Shown here one piece after another: positions 13,001 to 23,320 of a DNA stretch of 64,000 nt. Numbering within the stretch: position 1 is the first letter of the stretch; every line of letters begins with the position of its first letter. The position numbers and the translations under genes were made by a program. The notes beneath the pieces were generated by a model that ran no database searches, had not been told where the DNA came from, and saw nothing but the letters and a program-made list of their open reading frames with translations. This stretch comes from Manis javanica. Taxonomy: Eukaryota; Chordata; Mammalia; Pholidota; Manidae. The DNA is taken from positions 100,674,001 through 100,738,000 of the forward strand of contig NC_133167.1 in assembly GCF_040802235.1 (NCBI RefSeq). Reading direction: 5' to 3'.

Positions 13001-16000
13001 TAATGTGAGAAATAAATCTGAATTTTATTGACAATTTTATCACAAAATAATCGAACTGGGCTCACTCCTGGCACTATCTATCACGTGTATGTTGTCTTTT
13101 CTCTGAGAAAAATTAATTTTGTTCACATTAGAGTTACATATCCATCAGACACAAGTGTTGACTTTTTAAAATTACTGTTGCCTAACAATCACATTTAAAT
13201 TGCTCTTCAAACTATTTTACCAAACGGAGAAGTGCTGATGTGACTCCAGGTTAATTCATGACATGTAAAAATATGAGTTCACATTATATTTTTAACTGGG
13301 ACAGAGTTAAAACTTGAAAGTGCTGAGTGTCTGTTCAGAAGTTACTGCAAATCTAGTAACACTGTTTATTGATGTCTGTGGCTTCTGGCACGTCCCGCGC
13401 CTCCCGCGCTCCTGACTCCGCTCTGCCGCCATCCTGTGTTTCAGTGAACCCACGGCCTCGGTGCCGCCCGAGTCAGATGTGTACCGGATGCTCCACGACA
13501 ACCGGAATGAACCGACTCAGCCTCGCCAGTCCGGCTCCTTCCGGGTGCTCCAGGAGCTAGTCCACGACGGTGCGTAGCCACGAATGTCTGTCCAAATATT
13601 ATCGATGGAGGCTCTTGTAAAGGTCAGGGGAGGGAGGACAGCAAACATACTGGGAATGAAAGTCTAAAAAAATCTATTTTATTCAGTCTTCAACTGAATT
13701 TTTGTTCAGAATGGCATCTGGTTTAGGAAAAGAGGTTCCAGAATGTGTCCAAGAGTCACCAGCTTGGTGGTAAAAGGGCACCAAAGACAGATTCCATCCA
13801 CCAGAGTCAAGGGCTAGCTCGGCTTGTTCGTCATAAAATAGAATACTAAATGGACGCTGCAGCGTTCCTCAGCCTCCCCCACAATCCAGGTAGCATTCTT
13901 ATCAAAATTTTAAAATAGCACTTAAATACCCCTTTACTATGTTCTCAATCCTATGCTACATACATTATTATTTAATCCTGACAATAACTATGCGAGGTAG
14001 GAGCTCTTATTTTCCCCATTTAACAAATGAGAAATGAGGCATAGAGACAGGGGATTTGTTCAGCCCTACAGCCAGTTGGAGGCAGAGCTGGGGCTGTGAC
14101 CCGCTCCTGCTGTGTGCAGGGCCTGCACTCTTACCAATGCTTTCTGCGCCCAGCAAAAGGAACTCTATCCTTTCAAAGTCCCACCAAAATGCAAAATGCC
14201 ACATGAGGATGGCTGTTTTTTTCAAAAGGTAAAATAACAAGGGTTGGTGAGGATGTGGAGAAACAGGAACCCTTGTTCATTGCTGACAGGAATGTAAAAT
14301 GTTGAACAGTACAACAGTTCCTCTAAAGTTAAACGTAGAATTATCACATGATCCAGCCATCCCACTCCTCGGTATCCACCCAAAAGAACGGAAGACAGGA
14401 CTCAGATACCTGGACACCAATGTTCAAAGCAGCATTACTGACAATAGCCAAAGGATACAAACAACCCATATAGCTATCACCTGATCAATGGATAAACAAA
14501 ATGTGGGCTATGCAAACAATGGAATATTATTCAGCCTTAAAAAGGAATGAAATTCTAATACATGCTATTAACATGGATGAACCTTGAAAACATTATGCTC
14601 AGGGAAATAAGCCAGACACAAAAGGACAACTATTGTGTGATTCCACTTCTATGAGGTATCTAGAATAGGGCAAGTCATAGAGGCAAAAGGTAGAATAGAG
14701 GTTACCAGGCTCTGGGAATGAGGAGCCTAGTGTTTAGTGGGTACAAAGTTTCTGTTTGGGATGACAAAAAAAAAGTCCTAGAAACAGATATTTGTGATAG
14801 ATGCACCGTGAATGTACTTAATGCCATTGAATTACACTTAAAAATGGCTAAGACAGTCTTTATGTCTATTTTACCACAGTAAAAAACAAAGAAAAAAATG
14901 GAAAATGTTGTGCTTCTTTGAACATTCTGCAAGAGGTCCCTACAATAACAAAAGCTTTTAACTCTGTTTTGTAAGGCCCTTTTCAGAACAACTTATGCTT
15001 GAACAGTTCTTGTTTCTTTTGAAATGCTGGTACGGTTACAACTTGAGAATTCCTTAGGTTAAAGGCCACACCTTAAAATAGAAGCCAAGTACAAACTGTA
15101 GCCAGCTGTTCCCTTGCCATAAATGGAAACACTGTTTTTCAGATGACCGTCCTGCTGGAACACGGAGTGTGAGAGCTCCAGTTACAAAAGCCCATGGGGG
15201 CGCTGGCAGCACACAGAAGATGCCACTCTGTGACAAATGTGGGAGTGGCATTGTGTAAGTTTCACTTTAACCCAGGGATTCACTGTAAATCTTGGTATCT
15301 GTTCTCTGTTTCTACTCATTGACTTGAAATTCAGTGTCCACAATACTTGGCACATTTCGGCCAGAATTACTGGGATGTACCCTAAAACTGGTATATAATG
15401 CTAATCAGTAATCTTGACTTATAATTTGAAATGATTCTCATGAAAAAAGTGTATATTTTAATTTTTTACAAGTATATTTTCAAAGTAATTTCCAAGAATC
15501 ATAACTGCACTTCAATAAGCCCTCTCTCTCTGTAAATATGTAGTCTTTGGGTACTCCCTTTTTTATATAAAGCCAGGGAAACAAATACAGGATCATCAGG
15601 TTGTTAATTAAATAACATTATCTTTACCCAGTTTCTTAAGTTTCACAAATACTGAAATATAATTTTTAAAAATACAGTCAGCTCCCATTTCAAGGGCCTT
15701 TCTGTTTGAGGAGCCACACTCGCTAGCTCAAATCTTTGAGTGAACCAGATCATTTTAATCTCTTTGCCACAAATGCCCCATGTAGCCACTTCTGCCATCC
15801 CTCTATTCTGTTTCTCTACCCTTAGCTCACACGCTGAGGCACCATCTGTCCAATTACTCAGGATTCATCCCAGAAGGGCAGTGGGAGATAGGCCTGGCTG
15901 GAGCAAAGAGGGAAACACGAGCAGAAACAAATCCAAAGGACAGGGTGCTCAGGAGCAGGGTGGACCCTGTGACACACGATAGCACGGGACATTACCAAAA

Positions 16001-16695
16001 GCAATTATTGCTTCTAAGTCGCAGCACACCGTTTGGACAGCAGAAGCGAGTCCAATTCCATCCCCGCTCTTTGATCTGTTTCCTCTATGCTCCAAGGAAC
16101 AGAGGTTACACCACCAAGATAACAATCAGAGAAACTGGTTGTTGTGTAGACAACAACCTTCGTAAACAACAGCCTGCAGGATGTGTGTGTGTTTTATCTG
16201 CAACAGTCTCCCTCGTGCAAAGAAACAACGGAGAAAGATCAAGTGTGATCCTTTAACTTTCATATAAATGACTTGTGTGAAGATTCTTCAAAATACTCAC
16301 CCAACAACATCACAGAGAAATACGCGATAGTTTATTAGGGTTGTCTTGGATCTCCCTGACAATCAGCCCACAGCTGTGTCCGGTCTTACAGCGGGAGGCT
16401 GATGTTTCCTGAGTGTGAAACAGAGCCTGCTTCTCTGTAGTGGTGTCTCCCTTTGTGCCATGCGTTTGGCTTTGTGTTGTTTACTTGCTCTCCCTTCCTC
16501 AACAGCGGTGCGGTCGTGAAGGCACGGGACAAGTACCGGCACCCGGAGTGCTTCGTGTGTGCTGACTGCAACCTCAACCTCAAACAGAAGGGCTACTTCT
16601 TTGTGGAGGGGGAGCTGTACTGCGAAACTCATGCAAGAGCCCGCACGAGGCCTCCAGAGGGCTACGACACAGTCACTCTTTATCCCAAAGCTTAA
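6821..16695 (+). CDS. PDLIM3: PDZ and LIM domain protein 3 (ALP), 3' part of gene
   Basis: PDLIM3 binds alpha-actinin at muscle Z-discs and on actin stress fibres. Six coding exons are visible: 6821-7008, 7375-7442, 11564-11827, 13445-13569, 15143-15254 and 16506-16695, all with GT-AG borders. The translation follows remembered human PDLIM3 nearly residue for residue from just after the PDZ part to the C-terminal YPKA. The skeletal path (without 6821-7008) gives 252 codons here. The smooth-muscle path (6821-7008 joined to 13445) gives 204. Both are in frame to the TAA at 16693. The PDZ exons (human residues 1-110) were not found and should lie left of base 1, so the gene is cut by the window edge and not broken. 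One LIM domain is intact. The exon 7/8 junction reads LVHDDDRP, two residues shorter than the human MVDDGSDDRP as I remember it. Confidence 0.96.
7375..7442 (+). CDS. PDLIM3: PDLIM3 alternative exon 5 (skeletal-muscle-type)
   Basis: This 68-bp exon encodes [20 protein letters not shown] and then RS, closely matching human [20 protein letters not shown]. Its acceptor is TTTTTACAG. The donor AG/GTCATA departs from consensus, which fits a regulated exon. It ends in phase 2 and needs exon 6 (or another phase-2 acceptor) to keep frame. A near copy of the acceptor and first 12 exon bases lies 22 bp upstream. A TGCATG motif lies 32 bp downstream of the exon end. Confidence 0.93.
7474..7479 (+). promoter_or_regulatory. 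UGCAUG splicing element (RBFOX site) downstream of PDLIM3 exon 5
   Basis: A TGCATG hexamer lies 32 bases after the end of exon 5. RBFOX proteins bind UGCAUG and usually promote inclusion of an upstream alternative exon in muscle and brain. The position fits activation of the skeletal exon. The presence is seen; the function is inferred. Confidence 0.5.
11564..11827 (+). CDS. PDLIM3: PDLIM3 alternative exon 6 (skeletal-muscle-type, second ZM motif)
   Basis: This 264-bp exon encodes a Ser/Thr/Gly-rich stretch ([20 protein letters not shown]) followed by [15 protein letters not shown] and a ZM-like segment, [20 protein letters not shown]. It matches the human skeletal isoform. It takes one base after exon 5 to complete Ser and ends in phase 2 at ATGAG/GTAATA, the same end phase as exon 4, so both splice to exon 7. 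Confidence 0.94.
11828..13444 (+). other. PDLIM3 intron between exons 6 and 7
   Basis: AT-rich intron. I recognised no repeat family or gene in it. Confidence 0.6.
13445..13569 (+). CDS. PDLIM3: PDLIM3 exon 7 (constitutive linker)
   Basis: This 125-bp exon begins after GTGTTTCAG and encodes [20 protein letters not shown], then [21 protein letters not shown]. The donor is CGACG/GTGCGT. It is much more GC-rich than the flanking intron. Human sequence as I recall it has MVDDGS at the end, where this sequence has LVHD and joins exon 8 as DDRPAG. The six-base difference preserves frame. Confidence 0.93.
13915..14145 (+). repeat. MIR SINE
   Basis: Contains the MIR core and 3' part: a degraded CCCCATTTAACAAATGAGAAA, then a GAGGC(A)TAGAGACAGG block and a 'ggcagagctgggg' block, in sense order. 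Strongly diverged, pre-eutherian in age. Confidence 0.85.
14190..14895 (+). mobile_element. L1 (L1M-class) 3' fragment
   Basis: Contains the well-known L1 ORF2/3' region order: GTTGGTGAGGATGTGGAGAA, then CACATGATCCAGCCATCCCA, then GGAATATTATTCAGCCTTAA, then ATGGATGAACCTTGAAAACA, followed by a 3' UTR ending near a short A-rich tract. It is 5'-truncated, about 700 bp long, and inactive. It sits in the intron between PDLIM3 exons 7 and 8. A short open frame at 14299-14484 is a relic of it. Confidence 0.92.
15143..15254 (+). CDS. PDLIM3: PDLIM3 exon 8 (linker and first LIM cysteines)
   Basis: This 112-bp exon follows TTTTTCAG. It encodes [20 protein letters not shown] and then [13 protein letters not shown]. 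The CxxC pair in CDKC provides the first two zinc ligands of the LIM domain, which is completed by exon 9. The donor is ATTGT/GTAAGT. Confidence 0.94.
15255..16505 (+). other. PDLIM3 last intron
   Basis: Contains a moderately GC-rich stretch at about 15750-16250 with short open frames but no recognisable protein similarity. I found no repeat that I can name. Confidence 0.55.
16506..16695 (+). CDS. PDLIM3: PDLIM3 exon 9 (LIM domain and stop)
   Basis: The terminal coding exon follows CCTCAACAG and reads [20 protein letters not shown], continues through [20 protein letters not shown], and ends in [12 protein letters not shown] with a TAA stop. The ligands HxxC, CxxC and CxxH that finish the two LIM zinc fingers are all present. 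Its GC content is high compared with the surrounding intron. Confidence 0.96.
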
Positions 16696-17250
16696 GCCTC
16701 ACGCCGACTGGAGCACGCACACACTCACCCTCGCGCTTACACAGGAAGACATTAATGGCTTTGGGCGGAAGGATAGCAAACTGTTGGCTCCAAATCTAAA
16801 GCCAAGGCTTTTAGACATTTATCTTATTGTATACCGAGGAAAAGGAATGGGAGGCAAATGTCTGTTATAACAGAAATACACATTTAGCTATATTTTGCAA
16901 CTCTTTTTCTCTTTGAATCTAGCAATAACTTAATGACAATTAAAGCAATCATTTTTTTTGTATGTCATACTCCACAGTTTACATTTATGTTTTGACCATC
17001 ACACATGTAAACACCAAGATATTTGGGGGAGTCTAATGTTCTTTTGTTAACAAGTTGATTTTGCAATTGTAGTAAACACCAACTGACAATCTTGTATTCT
17101 AATACAACCTGCCATTTTTTCTTACCTGTTCTAATAATAACTATTATAGTGCATGTCAGGGAGAAATGCCTTAGATTTCTCTAGTTTCACAGTCAAACAA
17201 TTATACCATCAGTTGCAACATACATAATAAATACATAAAACATTTTAAAA
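16696..17250 (+). terminator. PDLIM3: PDLIM3 3' UTR and polyadenylation signal
   Basis: The untranslated tail follows the TAA. The first canonical AATAAA is at 17226-17231, so cleavage is expected near 17245-17260. The UTR has a GC-rich first 150 bp and an AT-rich remainder. The end is inferred from the signal only. Confidence 0.6.
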
Positions 17251-20200
17251 ATATCTAATTAAGTGGCACTCAATGAATTCAGAAGTCAACATTCCAATGA
17301 GAGGACCCAATTGTGTCTTGACATGTACACTAGCAACTCAGGTTGTTTAAGAAAAATACATTTTAAGAAAAATGTGGCTTCTTTCTTTTTTATAACTCAG
17401 CTACTCTTTCTTATGTGTCCACAATTTCTGCTACTAGGAGGACATTTAACTTTGCTAGTTAAAGGTAATTTAGTTTCTTGCAGATTAAAACAGTTTCTTT
17501 TGCTTTGAAACAGTCTCTTTCATTTTTAATGTCTCTTTCAGATAAATATTCAGTCAAATTCAGGGTTCATACTCCATGGAGGCTGTTTCTTTATGCTCAA
17601 AAGCTCACCACCTGCCTCCTCCTTCCCAGAGCGGCAACTCCAAGAGGAGACGTATTTAGGGGATCTCTGAGGATGTGAGGGGCTGCTGGCCTCCTGGGGT
17701 CCTGCTAAATCCACTGCTAAAATCCATGGGTTCGCTGGGGTCTGTTTTCTCGACATCGTTGGGACCACCCAACAACCTCACCTCCAGCACCATCTCCCCA
17801 AGTCTCAACTCAGCCTTTCCTGAAATCACGGGTCCTTTGCATTTCAGACCTGACTCCCCCTGGCCCTGGCTCTGCTATGCACCTTGACTCATGCTATGGT
17901 GGCCCCATGGCAATGCCTGACTCGCAGTGGCTTACCTACTTCCCATGCCTCTCACTGGGGACCATGGTGTTCCCTCCAAGTACAAGCCATGGGGAACTGG
18001 CAAGGTGGGGAAGTGGGGACCGTCTCAGTCCCTCTCTCTCACCACCTGGTCACAAAGTCATCTCTACCCTACCATAGGCAGCATAGGCAAGTGTTCTCCT
18101 ATTGTCCCAAATGGAAAGGAGGACAGAGCTTGGATTGCTCTGGGATTCTCCCGCAGAAGTTATTCCTGATCCTGACCTATCTGGGGTTTTGATCCAGGGA
18201 AAGGGGCCAGAACACCTGCCTGGCCCCTGTAGGCATTTGAGATGGCAGCTGGAACCCTTGCACCAAAACATAAATCCATTAACAGAGCTATTAAAATAAA
18301 GAAGAAACTTAGAGATCAAAGAAATGAATGCATCCAAAATACATTACTTTTGTTCATATATTTTTAAATATTTTATTCTGGGAAGGATATAAATGTAAAG
18401 GTTTGGAAGCTAGATAGCAAATGAATGGTAGCTGACCTAGAAAACCTGAAAAAATCAAAATCTAAAACAGCAGTGGAGAAATCTAAAGACCAACTCAATT
18501 CACCCTCCAAAATTTTGAAAACGGGTGGAACTTGGCAGCACCAGGCATCTCTAGGCCAGAGGACAGAGGTGGAGTTACCATCAGGAGGATGGAGCAGAAG
18601 CTGTTTAAGAAGCACATAAGGCGTCCCCTCCCCACCCCATCCCACTCCTGGCAGAACTTTCCAGCAGAGTCAGCAAGGTATTCTCTGCAGAAGGTACAGC
18701 AGCATCTCTAAGCTGGAGTCAGGGATCACAGTTGAGGGTATGTGTACTGTACGAAAAAGAGCTGAAATCAAGAAAGAAAGACTCAAGAGAAAAGTGTACA
18801 TTAAACATTATGTTGTGCATTAATGTACATTGTATGTCATATGTAGGTTGGACATCAAACAGCATCTTAAAATTATATTTTGTATGTCATAGAGTACATA
18901 ATGAACTGCTCAAGTTCTTATCTATAATGAGTAAAAGAAAAGTAGTAAAAAAGGTGGTACAGTTTTTTCAAAAAGTAGTAGAGTTCTAACCTACAATTCA
19001 GGAGAGAGATGGCTTAAATCTGAAAATTCAAACTATGTACCTGAGGCTTGCAAAGCATGCCTTTAAGGTTAAATGTTCATCATTTTTAAAAAGATTATTC
19101 TCTTCACAATTGAATTTAGAAATTTAAACATGTAGAGGAACTAGCTACAAAATTAGTAAGTAGAAATTAATGCAATATGAAAATTGTTCTAAAATATATC
19201 AAGTACAGAATGAAAATAGCAATGTTGAAATGGAACAGAATTTTTTTAAAAAGCCAACAAATGAGAAAGCATTATTTCCTATTCTAGCATGCTGTCCATT
19301 AATAATGAATTCACACCAGTCTCTGCATAGGAATTCATGTGGTGAACAAAGAATGCCAACCAGTTTTGATTTAGCTCACAGAATACAATTTTCTTGGAAA
19401 ACAGACTAGTCACTGCATTTATATTTACAAGCTTATAAAACCTAACAATGATCTATGAAACTATCCATAATTAAGAATTGGGCATCCATGAACTTTGGGC
19501 TCATGATTAACTAAATTGCTGTTTTTTACAGTAAGCATAGGAGAGAGTTGCTACTCTACCAACAGGGCGATTGAATAAAAGAACAGTTCCAGCTAGCAAT
19601 AATGTTTGCATCTATGTAAGCAGAGCAAAGCTTAATGGTTAATATGACACATAAACAGTTTACTCATCTCTGCATAAGATAATCTAAAGTTTGTCCAACT
19701 TGGGAACACTCCAAAATACGCAGAATGGAACTCTGGGTCTCTTCCATTAAAAACTTTAGCTGCAAAAGTTTGTCAAGTTGTCTTTTGGAAAGATTTGACT
19801 CTCATCCTAGGAAACCGCCCTTAAAACCATTATTCTGTTCTGTCATCACGGCCTAGTGCTCTTTTATTATTTATGCTGTACCATCTGATCCTTCAGCAAA
19901 AGAAAGAAGATTTAGGAAAGAATGAGATACTCAGATAAATTGAGTAAATAAACCACTTGCCTAATCTATATGACTATTTCAAATAATTTTCTCAAGTCTC
20001 TATTCATTTTGGAGAGTATGCAATAAATATTTATTTGAGAACCGACCAAGAGATGGTGAATACTAGGCATAACAGAATGTATTTTTTAATACCTCTGTCT
20101 ATATTTGCAAACTCAGTTTTAAGGTAATTAGAATGCTTTATCAATTTTAAAATAAAGCACAAGAGTGGTTGCTTATCACAATTACTTTCAAACTTGTTGG

Positions 20201-21634
20201 TAATATTAACATTCATTTCAGAAGAACATAAAGTCATATATTAACATTAGCTTTATAATTGCCTGAAAACTGTGTCTACATATGCAGAGAATGTTTAATA
20301 ACATGTTTTACTTCCTCTAGAATAAGGCATCTCAGCATGTCTTAACTTGAAAAAACCCAAAACACAATTCCATATCCATTATTCAAAGAATAATACAATA
20401 TCTACTCTTGAAACCTAATTGCTACCCCTACTGTAAGTATTAAGCATAAACGGACACTAAATTAAGATGATATGAAATGCCAAGTATTTATTTGGGGATA
20501 AAAAGTACCCTATTCATTTATTTATTCAATTTTTCATCTGGTGACAGAGTATATACAAGTTATTATTTTTGCAAGTGCACAATTATGTTGTGAGTTTGAG
20601 AACTACCTCCTACAAAACCAAATCCCCATACTACCTCCTTTTCTGAATCACAGGGGTTGAAAAGCACAGGCATGTGTATCACTCATCATATGTGTAAGTG
20701 CTAAGATGTACGCTATCTGTGGTTCACAAGGCACTCAAGTCATGCCACCAATAGCACATGCGAGAGCCTGCTTTATGTCCAGCTACACCGCAGAGGCACA
20801 GGCTGCTCCACCCGCTCTGTCATGCATGAGAGCCAGCCGCTGCTGTCTGAGTCCCCAAAGTTCCCAACCGTGGCCTTTCAGACGCTGCTTCATGCTACCG
20901 ACCTGTTCACTCCTCATGCACGTACCTGTGCTTGATACCAGTCCCTCTGTTTGGGGTGCCAGCTAACTGAATAGTCTAATTCACGCTAACAAGTAGTAAT
21001 AATTGTCTGCTGCCCCCAGTTATGTCCAATATTTGTGTTTGGTTCCAGAGGCTGTCCTTTAATCTAAAGGAATGCCTTTAATGGTAGAAATTCCAGGTAG
21101 AGAAAAATAAGCTGGGAAGGAACTTGAGGAATAGGCATGATTTAGACCAAGAAGAAGGCAGAGGATTAAAGAGTCTCTTTGCACATGTAGGGTTTCACAT
21201 TTTGTAGAGGTGACAGAGAGCTTTCCTCCCTGTGACGGAGGCCCACGTCATGGGAATGTGCTCACTCTGGCCCGGAGCACTGAGGTCAGTTTAGTGCTCT
21301 GTTTGTGAAATTCACCAAGGTAAGTGTTTATCGTAAAACTCCTCTTCTAACCTGAAGAGTCTTCAGATTAGCAGTCACAACTCTGAATGCGCTATGAACC
21401 ACTGAATTCAAATGGGTGAATTACATATTATTTGAATTCCAATAAAGCTGTTATTTTTTAAAGAGAACACTACGAGTATAAATATGTGATTGGCATTAAC
21501 CTGTCAAATAGATAGATTCCTAAGATTAAGATGGTCAGCACCAAAAGAAACAACATGGGTAGAAATGTTCCTCCTTATTTAGATAATTCACAAATTCCTT
21601 TTCTGGAAAATGTTCGATCATTGCTGAAATAACA

Positions 21635-21890
21635 GCAATAGCTAATACTTTTGTAGCTCTTACTATGTCGCAAGCACTGTTCTAAGCGCTTTACGTGTAT
21701 TAACTCAAACTTCACAGGAGCCCTGGGAGGCAGTCACTCTTTGGCCTCCTGTATTGCAGATGAGAAAACTGAAATACCAAGAGATTATCCAAGGCTTCTC
21801 CTATAGGAAATGGGGGAGCCAGAATTTCAACCCGGTGGTCTGGACTGGGAATCCGTGCTCTTGAGCACCTCACCAGGCTGCTTCATATTA
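21635..21890 (+). repeat. MIR SINE
   Basis: The core reads as a diverged 'tactatgtcgcaagcactgttctaagcgctttac', then a GATGAGAAAACTGAAA block, then 'gccagaatttcaaccc'. This is the expected MIR order on the plus strand. Old and diverged. Confidence 0.88.
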
Positions 21891-22029
21891 TTTCTGAACA
21901 AGAAATTCAATGGCTTTTAGTTTAGGATGACTATAAGGTTTTCATGGGACAGCAAAGTCCTCAGTAAGCTTTGTAAAAAATTATCACTTAGACTCCATTT
22001 CAATATAACTAATTCTAGGTATTAGAACT

Positions 22030-22260
22030 TGGTGGTTACACAAATGAGATTTGGACACAGTACAGCCGAACTGAACCTGAGCTCTACCGTTTTCAAGCTA
22101 TAAGACGTAGGGAAATCATGAGGTTTCTCCAGACCTCAGTTTCATCACCCATAAAACTAGGATAATCATCTCTACTTGATAGGGTTATTATAAGGATTAA
22201 ATGAACATAATTCCTATAAAATATCTAACACACTTCCTATTAAGTAAAGAGCAAACCCTA
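22030..22260 (-). repeat. MIR SINE (antisense)
   Basis: Shows the reverse-complement MIR order: CCTCAGTTTCATCACCCATA, then 'gataatcatctctacttgatagggtt', then AAGGATTAAATGAACATAA. Confidence 0.85.
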
Positions 22261-23164
22261 ACAAACTACTACCAGGTATTCTTTTCACCATTCAATCCCA
22301 GATTCAAAATGGTGTTTCTATGCCTTCTAATTATTCTTTGGTGCTGAAAAATCAAGGGCTAATTAAATGAGCACAACGGTATCAAGCTGGGAGATTCCCA
22401 GAACTAGATTCCTATCCCTGACAATGCCAGGAGAGTTGAAATTTCAAACTGAGACCGATTGGATTCGCTAAGTTCACTGGAACTTGCCTTCATTGGAGAA
22501 GGGCAATTCTAAAAGCCTGACTTCACCTGCAACCTGACTCCGCCGAGCACTCACTGGCAATATTCTGTCTGTTACACCAGTGGCAACTTCAAGGCAGTTC
22601 TCAGATGCTTTCAGGATGTAGAGGGTTAACAGAATTAAAGTTGGCTCTGAGTAAGAATTCCACTTACCCAAGCTAAGGTGAAGAATGACAAAAAACTGTA
22701 GGTTATCATCCTGTAGCTGCAAAGAGAACTATGGTCCCTCTATTAACCAGGTATATTATTTGAGTATATAGAGTTTTAATTGAATGTTAAAAAATTCTTG
22801 ACCTAACGGTCACATCCATACATAACTTTTAATCCTTATAACAGTTTTGCCAAATAAATAGATGAGGGAACGTATCAGAGAGTTTAGTTTTTGTAAAGGC
22901 CAAACAACATCATCAAAGAAGAAACAGCATCTAAACACACTAATATTCCCTAGTAATAACTACTACATGTTATGGAAATCTTTAAACCTATGAATTCTTA
23001 ATACATTGTAGTTCTTCCTCTCTATTGTATTTATTTATATCAGTGTTAACTTACAGTCCTTGTTTGTTCTCTTTATAATAAAAATCACCCTTTTCCTTAA
23101 GTGCTAGGAAAAGTAGTGTGCAAAATTAAAATATTAAATAACAGTTTAATTAAGTAATAGACAG

Positions 23165-23320
23165 TAAGAAGACTGTTGTGAAAGAGCTCTGGATAAGGAT
23201 TTGTATTCGAATCGCAGCTCTGCCCCTGGGCCTCCACTTCTTAATCTGCAGAGCAGAGGGGCTGGGCTGGATGATTCTGAGACGTCTCCCAGCTTACACA
23301 GTCATTGATCTGGACTTGAC
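23165..23320 (-). repeat. MIR-like SINE (antisense)
   Basis: A diverged block with 'gagctctggataagg', 'tcgcagctctgccc' and 'cctccacttcttaatctgca' resembles the antisense MIR tail. Low divergence detail is not resolvable by eye. Confidence 0.55.

Noticed and set aside
16559-16870. Alternative frame across the PDLIM3 LIM exon
   Set aside because: It is a shadow in the wrong frame of the well-supported LIM coding exon.
17675-18340. Cluster of short open frames in several frames in a GC-richer patch
   Set aside because: Many frames are open at once with no codon bias favouring one. No protein family was recognised. A longer PDLIM3 3' UTR is possible but not supported by a further clear signal.
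20706-20966. GC-rich 86-codon open frame
   Set aside because: Cys/Ser-rich translation without similarity. I considered a pseudogene but could name no parent.
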